Source: an uncultured Lachnospiraceae bacterium (GTDB lineage Bacteria; Bacillota; Clostridia; Lachnospirales; Lachnospiraceae). From it: a DNA stretch of 64,000 bases. Each line of letters begins with the position of its first letter. The stretch's first letter is position 1. The notes under the pieces are model-generated. The model had not been told where the DNA came from. It searched no databases and was given only the letters and a program-made list of their open reading frames with translations. The position numbers and the translations under genes were made by a program. Location of the stretch: positions 1 to 64,000 of the forward strand of contig CAJULP010000088.1 in NCBI GenBank assembly GCA_910587295.1, read 5' to 3'. Below are positions 34,411-43,267 of this stretch, piece after piece.

Positions 34411-35718
34411 TTAAAATGCCAACAATGCGTCAATATCTGCGGTCATTCCTTCGCAAGCCTGCTCTACCGTCATGTTTCCTGACACGGCATTTTGAATATA
34501 CTGATAAATGACAGGCTCCATTTCCGCCCAATTTTCATAAGTAGGTTCTGCTTTTGAATTGTTAAGCTGCTCTGTAAAGGGCTTTAGCGCCTCTTCAGAA
34601 AACTGTTCATATTCAATTGCCGTCTTGCTTGCCGGGAAGGAATCTGTAAGGCGCGCCTGGTTTTCAGGTGTGGTGATGTAAGCAAGGAACCTTGCGGCCG
34701 CTTCTTTGTTTTCACTGTTTTTCGCCATGGATACACACCAGCCGTTTGCCGTGGTACATCCCATTTTACCGTCTCCCGGTATTACTGCGGTCTTAAAATT
34801 AAGGTCCGGATACTCTGATCTTAAAGGCTCCACATCGAAAGGACCGGTGAAGTTAAAAGCTATCTGCCCTGATGCAAACATTTCCCTCATCTTTGTATTA
34901 TCAATTTCCGCACTGCTGGGAGATGCATAGCCTTCACTTATGGAATTAACAATGTTGCCAAGCGCTTTTTTTGCCGCATCACTGTCAAGTAAACACTTGG
35001 TCTCATCCTCATTTAAGATATCCCCGCCGTAAGTGTATAACTGCTGCACCAGCCTGGTTACGGCATTCGCCTGATTTCCTAACGGCCATGCAAAGCCATA
35101 GACACCATCTCCGGACAGTTCTTTACTCATGGCAGCCATCTCATCCCAATCCGTAGGAAAAGATTCATAACCAGCTTCTTTTAACATATCCACATTGTAG
35201 TAAATCCCCGATCCGTCATAACGGAAAGGAATCCCATAAATTTCATCGTCAAGAGAGGTGATCGCAAGGGCCGGTTCCAGAAGATCGTCAAAATCAACAG
35301 AAGCTGCCCTCCCCAATTCCGACAACGGCTCTAAAAGATCTTTTTTGGCAAAAGGTCCTACATCCGTCAGCAAAATAGTAAATAATTCCGGTGCATTCTT
35401 AGCGCTGATTGCTGTCGTGATCTTACTTTTATAAGTATCCCAATCTGTGATCACAAGTTCTACTTTAATGTCAGGATTTTCTTTTTCAAACTCGGCTGCC
35501 ATCTCACGGCTTTCCGGTTCATCCCAGTTAGGTGTCCACCACTGGATTGTTACCTGCCCTGTACCTTCAGTCTTATCGGTATCCGCGTTTTGTGAATTAT
35601 CTGTCTCCTGCTTTGCTGCAGGCTGCTGCGTATCTGCAGCGGAACCCTTATTACCACATCCCGCAAGCATACCTGCCATCAAAACCACTGCCATAAATAC
35701 TGCTGTTAACCTCTTCAT
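34411..35718 (-). CDS. Sugar-binding lipoprotein of ABC importer
   Basis: 435 residues. Lipoprotein signal with lipobox MLAGCGNK (Cys about 21), followed by an Asp/Thr/Gln-rich linker and a family 1 solute-binding fold (ITIQWWTPNWDEPESREMAAEFE-like start). It captures the substrate of the cluster at the cell surface. Overlaps the AGE epimerase gene by four bases. Confidence 0.9.
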   Translation of the reverse strand: MKRLTAVFMAVVLMAGMLAGCGNKGSAADTQQPAAKQETDNSQNADTDKTEGTGQVTIQWWTPNWDEPESREMAAEFEKENPDIKVELVITDWDTYKSKITTAISAKNAPELFTILLTDVGPFAKKDLLEPLSELGRAASVDFDDLLEPALAITSLDDEIYGIPFRYDGSGIYYNVDMLKEAGYESFPTDWDEMAAMSKELSGDGVYGFAWPLGNQANAVTRLVQQLYTYGGDILNEDETKCLLDSDAAKKALGNIVNSISEGYASPSSAEIDNTKMREMFASGQIAFNFTGPFDVEPLRSEYPDLNFKTAVIPGDGKMGCTTANGWCVSMAKNSENKEAAARFLAYITTPENQARLTDSFPASKTAIEYEQFSEEALKPFTEQLNNSKAEPTYENWAEMEPVIYQYIQNAVSGNMTVEQACEGMTADIDALLAF

Positions 35719-36995
35719 CCTTTTCCTCCTTCTTTTGAATGTCTGTCATTTGCTTTACCCTTTTGCTCCAAGTACTCTTCCAGCAATGTTACTAACTGCA
35801 TCAGGCACCGTGGCACATGATAAGGACCTTTTAATTCAAATCCTTTATAATCTGAAACCATCCTGCCATCTCTTTTCAGAATGCTGTACCATTCCCCATA
35901 CTCTTTATCCCTGAAATTATTTTGTACATAATCATACATTTTCATGAAATATCTAAAATGTTTTTCATTTTCATGAAAAAGGGCACTCATTCCCAAAGCA
36001 TACAAGCCTTCCGCCTGGACCCACCATATTTTATCGTTCCATGCTGCCGGAATACCTGCATAGGAATTGACCAAAAAACGCTCTTCCAACATGCCATCTA
36101 AATCCACATGCTGATAAAATCCGCCATATTCTTCATCATAGCAGCGTTGGATCACCCAGTCTAACACCCTCATAGCGCGCTTACCGTATTCAGTATTCCC
36201 ACATTTTATTCCGGCTTTCATTGAAAACCACATAGCCTCCATCGTATGGCCCGGATCAATCAACCTCCCTTCTCCTTCCGGTTTTGGCTTCCCATCTGTT
36301 CCGATATATTCAAAAGGCGCCTCATACGCATCACTGGCATATTCATACAAAGATTTTTCCACACAACGCTTTAAAATCTTTTCATATTTATCTCCAAACA
36401 GATCCCTGCTTTCTAATGCCACCAAAAGCGTCATGAAATTCACGGCATGCTTCTGATAACCCGGACGTATCCCCTCCATTGCAAGTACTTTTGGATCTTC
36501 TACATTTTGAAATAACCGATCGCTTAATTTTCCTGCAAGTTCCCGGTCCTTGAAAGCCTTTTCAATCCCACATGCTTTCACGTATTCATAAAGACCTTTT
36601 ACCGCAAAATGATCTGTAAAAATGGAGACCGGTCCGTTTAAAACTTTGCCCTCACGGCTCATCATCTGGTGGAAACGCCCCTTTCCGGCATAAAATCCGG
36701 TATCCAGGTACACCCTGCCTGCGCGGGCTATATCCAGCCATTTTTCGTTTTGCCAAATGGTGTTATAAAAAGCGGCAAACGTATACATGGTACGCCCCAC
36801 AAACCACCCCGGTTTTTTTGTGTCAAACAAATTCCCCCCGCGGTCAAAGTAATTCAGATAACCCGGATAGGTTTCATCCACCACTCTTTTTTCCCAAAAC
36901 GGAATGACTTCATATAAAAGTTCTTCTTTTATTTTTTTTAAAAGAATCGTTAATTCTTTTTCATGTCTTGTATAAAATTCTGATTTCCCTTCCAT
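35715..36995 (-). CDS. AGE-family epimerase/isomerase
   Basis: 426 residues, close to the usual 390-430. An (alpha/alpha)6 barrel is suggested by repeated aromatic helices; GHTMEAMWFSMKAG and WWVQAEGLYALG carry the conserved His and Glu/Gln of N-acylglucosamine 2-epimerases and cellobiose epimerases. It may epimerise or isomerise an aldose or acyl amino sugar. First gene after the internal operator at 37044-37063. Confidence 0.83.
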   Translation of the reverse strand: MEGKSEFYTRHEKELTILLKKIKEELLYEVIPFWEKRVVDETYPGYLNYFDRGGNLFDTKKPGWFVGRTMYTFAAFYNTIWQNEKWLDIARAGRVYLDTGFYAGKGRFHQMMSREGKVLNGPVSIFTDHFAVKGLYEYVKACGIEKAFKDRELAGKLSDRLFQNVEDPKVLAMEGIRPGYQKHAVNFMTLLVALESRDLFGDKYEKILKRCVEKSLYEYASDAYEAPFEYIGTDGKPKPEGEGRLIDPGHTMEAMWFSMKAGIKCGNTEYGKRAMRVLDWVIQRCYDEEYGGFYQHVDLDGMLEERFLVNSYAGIPAAWNDKIWWVQAEGLYALGMSALFHENEKHFRYFMKMYDYVQNNFRDKEYGEWYSILKRDGRMVSDYKGFELKGPYHVPRCLMQLVTLLEEYLEQKGKANDRHSKEGGKG

Positions 36996-37043
36996 CTTTT
37001 ATCCCTTTTCCCCTGTTTCTCATATGCAAATATGTATTACGCT

Positions 37044-37063
37044 AAATGTAAACGTTTACATTT
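37044..37063. promoter_or_regulatory. LacI-type operator inside the cluster
   Basis: A perfect 20-bp palindrome AAATGTAAACGTTTACATTT lies between the DgaE-like and AGE epimerase genes. It matches the two sites at the lacI promoter and suggests a separately controlled internal transcript. The sequence also satisfies the CcpA cre consensus. Confidence 0.7.
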
Positions 37064-37074
37064 TATGGTAAAAA

Positions 37075-38184
37075 TTAATCCCCATGTTCTAAAACTTCTT
37101 TTAAGCTTTTTCCTACTATATCTGCCTCTTTTTCAGTCAAATTTAAGGGGCTGATATATAATGCATGTTTTCCTTTATCAAATCCTATATAGATTCCTCT
37201 CTCATACATTTCTTTTACAATCCTTTCCCCGTTTGCCTGTGGTCCAAGATATAGAAATAGCCTGGGATACGTCTGCCCTACCGGGCCACGGTCTACGGTT
37301 TCTGTATGGACCACCAGACCCGCATCCGCCACATAAGATGCCACCACCTCATTTCTTTTCACAAAGTCTGATTGGTTCCGCTCATGATCCGCTTCTATAT
37401 AATTTTTCACTGCCACGTACAAGCCTGCCATACTTTCTCTGGATGATTTACAGAAACGGCAGATACCATGATTAGGCGCTCCAAAGCGCACGCAGTCTTC
37501 TATCAATTCCTTTTTCCCAACAATCAATCCGCTGTCCGCCGGACCGCAAAGCGTTTTTCCGCCGCTGAAAATGACCAGATCCGCCCCTTCTTTGGTAAGT
37601 TTCCAAAGGTTTTCTACCGGTGGAAGCTGGGCTGCCGCATCCACTACAACCGGGATATGATATCTGTGCGCAATCTCGATCGTCTGTGAAAGTTCCATAG
37701 ACCCTCTCTCATATAGGGAAGACAAAAAGTAAAATACCGCTGCGGTCTTTTCATTGATGCTCCCCTCCAATTCATATGCAAGGGTCTCATCCGCATCCCC
37801 TATCTCTACCTTCACTGCCCCACTTGCCCAGATAGCCGCATCATAAGCATTTCTCTGAGAACGCATTACGATAATCTCATTTTTCATGCCTTTGGATTCG
37901 GGAAGCCTTGTATACCGGTACATGCTCCCTTCCGCCATGCAGACGCAGGCTGCAAGTAAAAGCGCCCCTGCCGCACCATTGGAAATATATGCGCCTTCAT
38001 TGCCTGTCATCTGGGCAAGAGAACACCCCAGGCTTCTTTGCAGCTGTTCCATATCCACAAAATGCCGGGATACTTCCCTCATTGCTTCTAAGGTATTCTC
38101 TGCCATACGGCTGCCGCCATAGATCGTATAAGTATCATGGGCATTGATAAAAGGCTTTAATCCCTGTTCCTTAAAAAAATCCAT
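37075..38184 (-). CDS. PLP-dependent lyase, DgaE/SelA-like
   Basis: About 369 residues. The fold-type I PLP enzyme has the lysine in DLVIFSGGKTLCGPADSGLIVG, a Gly/Asn-rich cofactor loop GNEGAYISNGAAGALLLAA and VVVDAAAQLPP. These match the D-glucosaminate-6-phosphate ammonia-lyase (DgaE)/SelA-like family more than true selenocysteine synthase. It would remove ammonia from an amino sugar acid and release an enamine. Start at ATG 38184 preferred over 38193 because of AAAGGA spacing. Confidence 0.8.
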   Translation of the reverse strand: MDFFKEQGLKPFINAHDTYTIYGGSRMAENTLEAMREVSRHFVDMEQLQRSLGCSLAQMTGNEGAYISNGAAGALLLAACVCMAEGSMYRYTRLPESKGMKNEIIVMRSQRNAYDAAIWASGAVKVEIGDADETLAYELEGSINEKTAAVFYFLSSLYERGSMELSQTIEIAHRYHIPVVVDAAAQLPPVENLWKLTKEGADLVIFSGGKTLCGPADSGLIVGKKELIEDCVRFGAPNHGICRFCKSSRESMAGLYVAVKNYIEADHERNQSDFVKRNEVVASYVADAGLVVHTETVDRGPVGQTYPRLFLYLGPQANGERIVKEMYERGIYIGFDKGKHALYISPLNLTEKEADIVGKSLKEVLEHGD

Positions 38185-38198
38185 TTCCCACATTCCTT

Positions 38199-38984
38199 TC
38201 AGTGTGCTTTGATACTTGCCCCGCCATCCACCATGATCGTCTGTCCGGTTATGTAGGAAGACATATCACTCGCCAGGAAAAGCGCCGCATTTGCAATGTC
38301 CTCCATCTTCCCCGGTAAAAGAGGCTGCATATGCCGGAGCATTTCCATAAAATCTTCCCTTTCTTTTCCTTCCGGGTAAGTATTGATCTCATCTAACATA
38401 TTATCGCTCATGATAAGACCCGGAGAAATATTGTTTACCCGTATCCCTGCATCCGCATAGTCAAGCGCCATGGCTCTTGCCGTTGCATTAAGGGCGCCTT
38501 TTGTTCCGGCATAAATTCCAAATCCCGGCATAGTCATAGTTCCGTGGATGGAAGAAATATTAATAATATTGCCGTATTTTCTCTTAAGCATGCCGGGAAG
38601 CAGCTCCTTTGCACAAATTAACCCGCTTTTATAATTTGTATCAATTGCCGTTTCCAGCCAGGACTCGTCATATTCATGGATTTTTCCATGGCGGTTGATC
38701 CCTACCGTATTGACCAGAATGTCAATTCCACCAAAATCCGTGATCAACTGTCCGCATACCTTTTTTACCTCATTCAAATTAGAAAGGTCTAAAACATACC
38801 CTTTGGAATCCGGGGATAGTTTCTTAAGTTCCTCTTCCGTTTCTTTAAGCTTGGGTAAATTCTTACCGCCTACTGCCGCAATTGCCCCATGCTTTGCAAA
38901 TAACATTGCAATTTCCCGTCCTATTCCTCTTGCTCCTGTGGTGATAAAAGCTCTTTTTCCTGTAAGCATCCTTCCATAATCCAT
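38199..38984 (-). CDS. SDR-family oxidoreductase
   Basis: 261 residues. NAD(P) motif TGARGIGREIAMLFA, catalytic Ser in NISSIHGTM and YAGTKGALN, and a C-terminal SDMSSYITGQTIMVDGG. A full classical SDR, likely oxidising or reducing a sugar (acid) at one carbon. Follows lacI by two bases. Confidence 0.9.
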   Translation of the reverse strand: MDYGRMLTGKRAFITTGARGIGREIAMLFAKHGAIAAVGGKNLPKLKETEEELKKLSPDSKGYVLDLSNLNEVKKVCGQLITDFGGIDILVNTVGINRHGKIHEYDESWLETAIDTNYKSGLICAKELLPGMLKRKYGNIINISSIHGTMTMPGFGIYAGTKGALNATARAMALDYADAGIRVNNISPGLIMSDNMLDEINTYPEGKEREDFMEMLRHMQPLLPGKMEDIANAALFLASDMSSYITGQTIMVDGGASIKAH

Positions 38985-38986
38985 GG

Positions 38987-40021
38987 CTACCTTAATTCCC
39001 CCACCGTTTCTTTTTCCACAATATTGGTCTGATACATGATTCTGACCGGTTCCATTTCCTTATCACTGTTGAGCCGTTCGCTCAATATCCTCACACTGTC
39101 CATTCCTATGTTATATAAAGGCTGGCTTACCGAAGTAATCTCCGGCCCCCGGTAATGATCCGGTAAAATCGTCTGGTTGTCAAATCCCATAATGGAAATA
39201 TCTTCCGGAATCCGAAGCCCTCTGTCAAGTACGGCCCGGATTGCAAAACTTGCAATCGCATCATCCGAACAAAACACTGCCGTAGGCGGCATCTGCAGAT
39301 CAAGCAAGGCATTCATACACTCATAACCGCTTCTGTAATCCGTGGATGTGCATTGGACATACTGTTCCTTTACCTGTAATCCTGCTTTCTGCATTGCGTC
39401 CACATAACCGTCAAGCCGCTCTTTTGTCACCTTTTTGTTAGGGTTACCACAAATATGTGCAATATCCCTATGGCCTTTGCCGATCAAATACTTCACAGCC
39501 TGTCTGGCTCCACCTAAGTTGTCGATTAAAAGCTTATTGCACGCAAGCTCCGGAACGTCATTTTCAATCATGACATAATCCACATTTCTGATTTCCTTCA
39601 AATAATGAATGACGCTTTCATCATTAAGATAAGATCCATACAAGATCACTGCGTCAACTACACCATTTGTCAAATACTTAACATATTTTTCTTTGCTTTC
39701 CACATCACCGCCTAAAACGCTGCAAAACATGACCGCATAGCTTGTCTGCTGGGCAGACATCTCAAATCCTTTGATCAAATCGTGGAAAAATGGATCATGA
39801 AGATTGTTGACAATGATCCCAATACAATTAGTCCTTTGTTTCACCAACGCCCTGGCTGCATGATTGGGACTGTACCCCAAAGTTTCAATAGCGTCTAAAA
39901 CCTTTTGCCTTACTTCAGGTTTCACCTTGTTAATATTGTTGACCACCCTTGATACCGTTGCTGAAGACACATTTGCTTCCCGCGCAACATCAATAATACT
40001 GACTCCCTTTTGGCTTTTCAT
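38987..40021 (-). CDS. LacI-family transcription regulator
   Basis: 344 residues. HTH and hinge: SIIDVAREANVSSATVSRVVNN and YSPNHAARALVK; the rest is a periplasmic-binding-protein-like effector domain. Start at MKSQKGVS after GGGG. It is the first gene of its own operon and is flanked by two operators, so it is probably autoregulated and relieved by a sugar of the pathway. Confidence 0.92.
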   Translation of the reverse strand: MKSQKGVSIIDVAREANVSSATVSRVVNNINKVKPEVRQKVLDAIETLGYSPNHAARALVKQRTNCIGIIVNNLHDPFFHDLIKGFEMSAQQTSYAVMFCSVLGGDVESKEKYVKYLTNGVVDAVILYGSYLNDESVIHYLKEIRNVDYVMIENDVPELACNKLLIDNLGGARQAVKYLIGKGHRDIAHICGNPNKKVTKERLDGYVDAMQKAGLQVKEQYVQCTSTDYRSGYECMNALLDLQMPPTAVFCSDDAIASFAIRAVLDRGLRIPEDISIMGFDNQTILPDHYRGPEITSVSQPLYNIGMDSVRILSERLNSDKEMEPVRIMYQTNIVEKETVGELR

Positions 40022-40045
40022 CACTACCATCCCCTGCATATTATG

Positions 40046-40059
40046 TGCAAACGTTTACA
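40046..40059. promoter_or_regulatory. LacI operator O1
   Basis: TGCAAACGTTTACA, centred 47 bp from the second site, in the lacI leader just before its ribosome site. Confidence 0.7.
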
Positions 40060-40092
40060 TTTTTCTTGTTAAAAAATATGCAAGTTTTAATT

Positions 40093-40106
40093 TGTAAACG
40101 TTTGCA
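40093..40106. promoter_or_regulatory. LacI operator O2
   Basis: TGTAAACGTTTGCA lies at the predicted transcription start of lacI, so occupancy would block initiation. Confidence 0.72.
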
Positions 40107-40113
40107 TATTTTT

Positions 40114-40142
40114 ATAATATGTCATTTTATCCAAAAAGTCAA
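40114..40142 (-). promoter_or_regulatory. Promoter of lacI and its cluster
   Basis: On the minus strand TTGACT (40137-40142) and TATTAT (40114-40119) are 17 bases apart, immediately upstream of operator O2. Confidence 0.75.
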
Positions 40143-40155
40143 TACCTAAATTATT

Positions 40156-41475
40156 TTATTCTTCCTCCCATCGAACCACGTCACCCTTTTTATACTCCTT
40201 AGTAGATGACATAATTATCCTACTGTCTTTTGCAAGAATTCCGTCATCTATTGCTGCCCAGGCTTCATTTTTATCAATAATCCTCACATTGGCTTCATCT
40301 ACATAATATTCCTGCCCTAAAATCCCTTCCCGCTCTTTCAACACATAAACAAAATTGGTTCCATTCCTTTCATATACTGCTGACGGCGGTACGCAGAGCC
40401 TGTACTTTTCTCCTGCCTCAGACCGGGAGATCATGCCTGACAATCCCGGTATCCCTGTACCTTCCGGGAGATTGATCAATGCTTCATAACTTCCGGGAAC
40501 AGCTGCGCTTTCCGCAAGATAATCTATGGTTCCTTCCAGTTTAGCGCTCTTACCCTCCAGCTTAATGGATACCGAATCCCCCAATCCTACATACTTTTTC
40601 TGGCTCTTATCCAAAAACACCTTTAACTGGCATGGAAGGCTCTCATCCGAAATCAGCATGGCCGCCGTATCCAATGTCCTGCCACCTACCTGAACAGAAA
40701 CCGCCGTGACCACACCGCCAAAAGGCGCTGTTACAGTTCCCTGGCTTTCCATGATCTTCCTATACTCTCCAAGCTGGGATAAAAGTGTTTCTTTTTCAAG
40801 CTTTGCAATATCAAGATCAGAAGAAATCTGATCCGGCATCAGAATATCCTCTACACGTCTTCCGGCCTGCTTGACCGCTTCATCCCGCTTTGCCCTGGCA
40901 TCCGCTTCCCCGTATGCCGCACTTTGCAGGGCATCCTGCAATGTCTCATCTTCCCCTCCGCCCTCTATATCATCCATATCCTCCTTTGCCTGCACATAAT
41001 CTTCCGCCGCCCGTCCGATATAGGTATCTTCCAGTCTTGCAGTAGTGTCGTAATCTTCCCTTGCACGGGCAAGCTCAAGGTCTTTTTTTTGCTGCTCAAG
41101 AGCCTGATTTTCCAATATGGCATTAATCTGCAATTCTATCTTGCCAATCTCATCCTGTTTTTGTTCTATAAACTCTTTTAAGTCTTCCAGATCAATTTGA
41201 AACAAAACATCCCCTTCTTCCACCCGGTCTCCTACATGCACTAAAATAGCGTCTACCCGAAGCCCCGGAAAATAATTGACCGCCCTTTCGCCACCTGCTG
41301 CCACGATTCCTTCCGCTTCTACCAAATGTTCCACATACTTTTCTTCCGGCATTACTGTGCTGACCATAGGGAGCTGATAGGCATAAATACTTTTCGAGAC
41401 CACTGTACAGACCAGCATTAAAATCAAAAAAAACGCAAATGCAATTATAATTTTCTTAATCCTTTGATTTTTCAC
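40156..41475 (-). CDS. HlyD-like membrane-fusion/adaptor protein
   Basis: 439 residues, GTG start. One N-terminal membrane segment (about 8-30), a biotinyl-lipoyl-like half motif VDAILVHVGDRVEEGDVLFQID, a long coiled coil (about 105-260, broken by an acidic DDIEGGGEDE loop), then the second lipoyl half VTAPFGGVVTAVSVQVGG and a beta-barrel domain. HlyD/MacA-like adaptors normally serve exporters; here it ends an importer-type operon. No exporter gene is adjacent. Confidence 0.78.
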   Translation of the reverse strand: MKNQRIKKIIIAFAFFLILMLVCTVVSKSIYAYQLPMVSTVMPEEKYVEHLVEAEGIVAAGGERAVNYFPGLRVDAILVHVGDRVEEGDVLFQIDLEDLKEFIEQKQDEIGKIELQINAILENQALEQQKKDLELARAREDYDTTARLEDTYIGRAAEDYVQAKEDMDDIEGGGEDETLQDALQSAAYGEADARAKRDEAVKQAGRRVEDILMPDQISSDLDIAKLEKETLLSQLGEYRKIMESQGTVTAPFGGVVTAVSVQVGGRTLDTAAMLISDESLPCQLKVFLDKSQKKYVGLGDSVSIKLEGKSAKLEGTIDYLAESAAVPGSYEALINLPEGTGIPGLSGMISRSEAGEKYRLCVPPSAVYERNGTNFVYVLKEREGILGQEYYVDEANVRIIDKNEAWAAIDDGILAKDSRIIMSSTKEYKKGDVVRWEEE

Positions 41476-41478
41476 ACC

Positions 41479-42372
41479 TTACTCCTTCAACCCTGAATAA
41501 ATAATTCCCTGCTCCAAATAATCCTGCCCCAGTACAAAAACAAATACCGCAGGAATCAATGTAACCACACTGGCACAAAAAGCAAATCCTGCCTGCCCCC
41601 AGGTGATTTCCGGCAAATACAAAGATAATGGCCAAAGAGCCTTATCTTCCAAAAAAGCCATTGGCTGCTCCATCATGTTCCAGTATTCCAAAAATCCCAG
41701 CACCATAGCGGACAAAAGCCCGCTTTTCCCAAGAGGAAGACCCAGCTTAAGAAAAATTGTAATCTCCCCTGCCCCGTCGATCCTTGCCGCTTCCAACAGC
41801 TGGGCAGGGATTGCCCGGAATCCCCCATAAGAAAGAAACACCGGAAAAGTGGAAAAAACTGCCGGAAGGATGATAGCCAGATGCGTATTTAAAAGAGACA
41901 GTCTGTTTAACACCAGATAACAGGATAACATGGTTACCTGAAAGGGAAGCAGCATCAGCACCACATAAAGAACAAAAAGCACCCGGCTGCCTTTTATCTG
42001 ATAAACCGCAAATCCCCATGCCGCCGGCACAGCCATCACAAGCTGCCCGGCCAGGATGCAGACCACCAGCTTCATGGAATTCCAAAACAGAATAAAAAAC
42101 TGGGGAGTTTCCAACAGAATTTTCTTATAATTTGCAAAGGAAGGATAATCCGGTATCAACTTCCAACTGATAAACTCATTTCCCTGGCTAAAGACACTGC
42201 TTAAATGATTTCTTAATTCATGGCTATCCATAAGCGCCCCTGACAGCAAGATCAAAACCGGCATGACCACAAATACGGCTGGTACCAGAAGCAGTAGAAC
42301 GATCAATACTTTTTGAACCGCCTTTTTTAACTGTTTGACAGATTTCTCATTCTTTTTTCTTCTTACTTCCAT
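41479..42372 (-). CDS. ABC permease, MalG type
   Basis: About 297 residues, six membrane segments after a basic N-terminus; EAA loop AQLLEAARIDGAGEITIFLKLGLPLGK. The start is uncertain: ATG 42372 or TTG 42378, neither with a strong ribosome site. Four bases before the HlyD-like gene. Confidence 0.88.
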   Translation of the reverse strand: MEVRRKKNEKSVKQLKKAVQKVLIVLLLLVPAVFVVMPVLILLSGALMDSHELRNHLSSVFSQGNEFISWKLIPDYPSFANYKKILLETPQFFILFWNSMKLVVCILAGQLVMAVPAAWGFAVYQIKGSRVLFVLYVVLMLLPFQVTMLSCYLVLNRLSLLNTHLAIILPAVFSTFPVFLSYGGFRAIPAQLLEAARIDGAGEITIFLKLGLPLGKSGLLSAMVLGFLEYWNMMEQPMAFLEDKALWPLSLYLPEITWGQAGFAFCASVVTLIPAVFVFVLGQDYLEQGIIYSGLKE

Positions 42373-42384
42373 CTTCAAATTGAT

Positions 42385-43248
42385 TTATGCCTCATTTCGA
42401 TCCCATAGTCTCTGCAGGATTAATATCACGATCATCAAAAACCCGCCTGTACATACCGCTGCCGCTGCCATCTTATCCAGTTCCAGATTCACAAACCAGT
42501 TGTTAAACACATGCTGCAGCAGATAAATGCTTTTATCGGGGTAAGCGCCGGATGTCAGATAGGCTTCGCGATATATCTTAAAGGAATTTAAAAACGACAA
42601 AACCACAATAGTATAAAGGCTGCCTTTCAGGTTTGGCAATGTAATATACCACAACCTTTGCAGGCTGTTTGCGCCATCTACCTTTGCCGCTTCATAAAAT
42701 TCCGTGGGAATCCCCATTAATCCTGCCAGCCACAAAATAACCGTGTAGCCTAAGTTTTTCCAAATATAGCTCCCCACCAAAACCCAAAATGCCGCCCCGG
42801 ACCCCAGGTAATCGGTATGTACCTCTCCCCAAAAACCGGTCCACCCTAAAAGGCGGGTAAGGAACAGGTTTAGAAACCCCTGTTTATAAAATATCATTTT
42901 CCATACCATCACAACCGTTGCCGTAGGCATGGCAAGGGGAAACAGATAGACAGACTTCACAAAACCTTTGCTTTCCAGTTGATTCAAAAGCAGGGCTGTA
43001 ACAAACCCTGTTAAAACCAAAAACGGGATACATACCAGCGTAAATTTCAACGTATTACCTACCGCCAGCAGAAACGCCTGATTATGAAAAATAGTCTGAT
43101 AATTCTTTATTCCATTAAACTGCCCGGTGACGGCAGTGGTGAAGGATCGCTTCACCACGTCCGCAAAGGGAAGAATCACAAACAACATAATTCCCGCAAA
43201 ACTGGGCAATAAGAATACATAAAAGAATTTCCGCTTCTTCTTTAACAT
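42385..43248 (-). CDS. ABC permease, MalF type
   Basis: 287 residues, six membrane segments; EAA loop PTEFYEAAKVDGANSLQRLWYITLP. Starts after GGAG. Partner of the 41479 permease and the 43268 binding protein. No ATPase nearby. Confidence 0.9.
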   Translation of the reverse strand: MLKKKRKFFYVFLLPSFAGIMLFVILPFADVVKRSFTTAVTGQFNGIKNYQTIFHNQAFLLAVGNTLKFTLVCIPFLVLTGFVTALLLNQLESKGFVKSVYLFPLAMPTATVVMVWKMIFYKQGFLNLFLTRLLGWTGFWGEVHTDYLGSGAAFWVLVGSYIWKNLGYTVILWLAGLMGIPTEFYEAAKVDGANSLQRLWYITLPNLKGSLYTIVVLSFLNSFKIYREAYLTSGAYPDKSIYLLQHVFNNWFVNLELDKMAAAAVCTGGFLMIVILILQRLWDRNEA

Positions 43249-43267
43249 CCATCATTTCTCCATTATT

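Noticed and set aside
37075..38184. True selenocysteine synthase (SelA)
   Set aside because: The sugar-catabolic context, short length and absence of selB or a tRNA-Sec nearby favour the DgaE-like branch.
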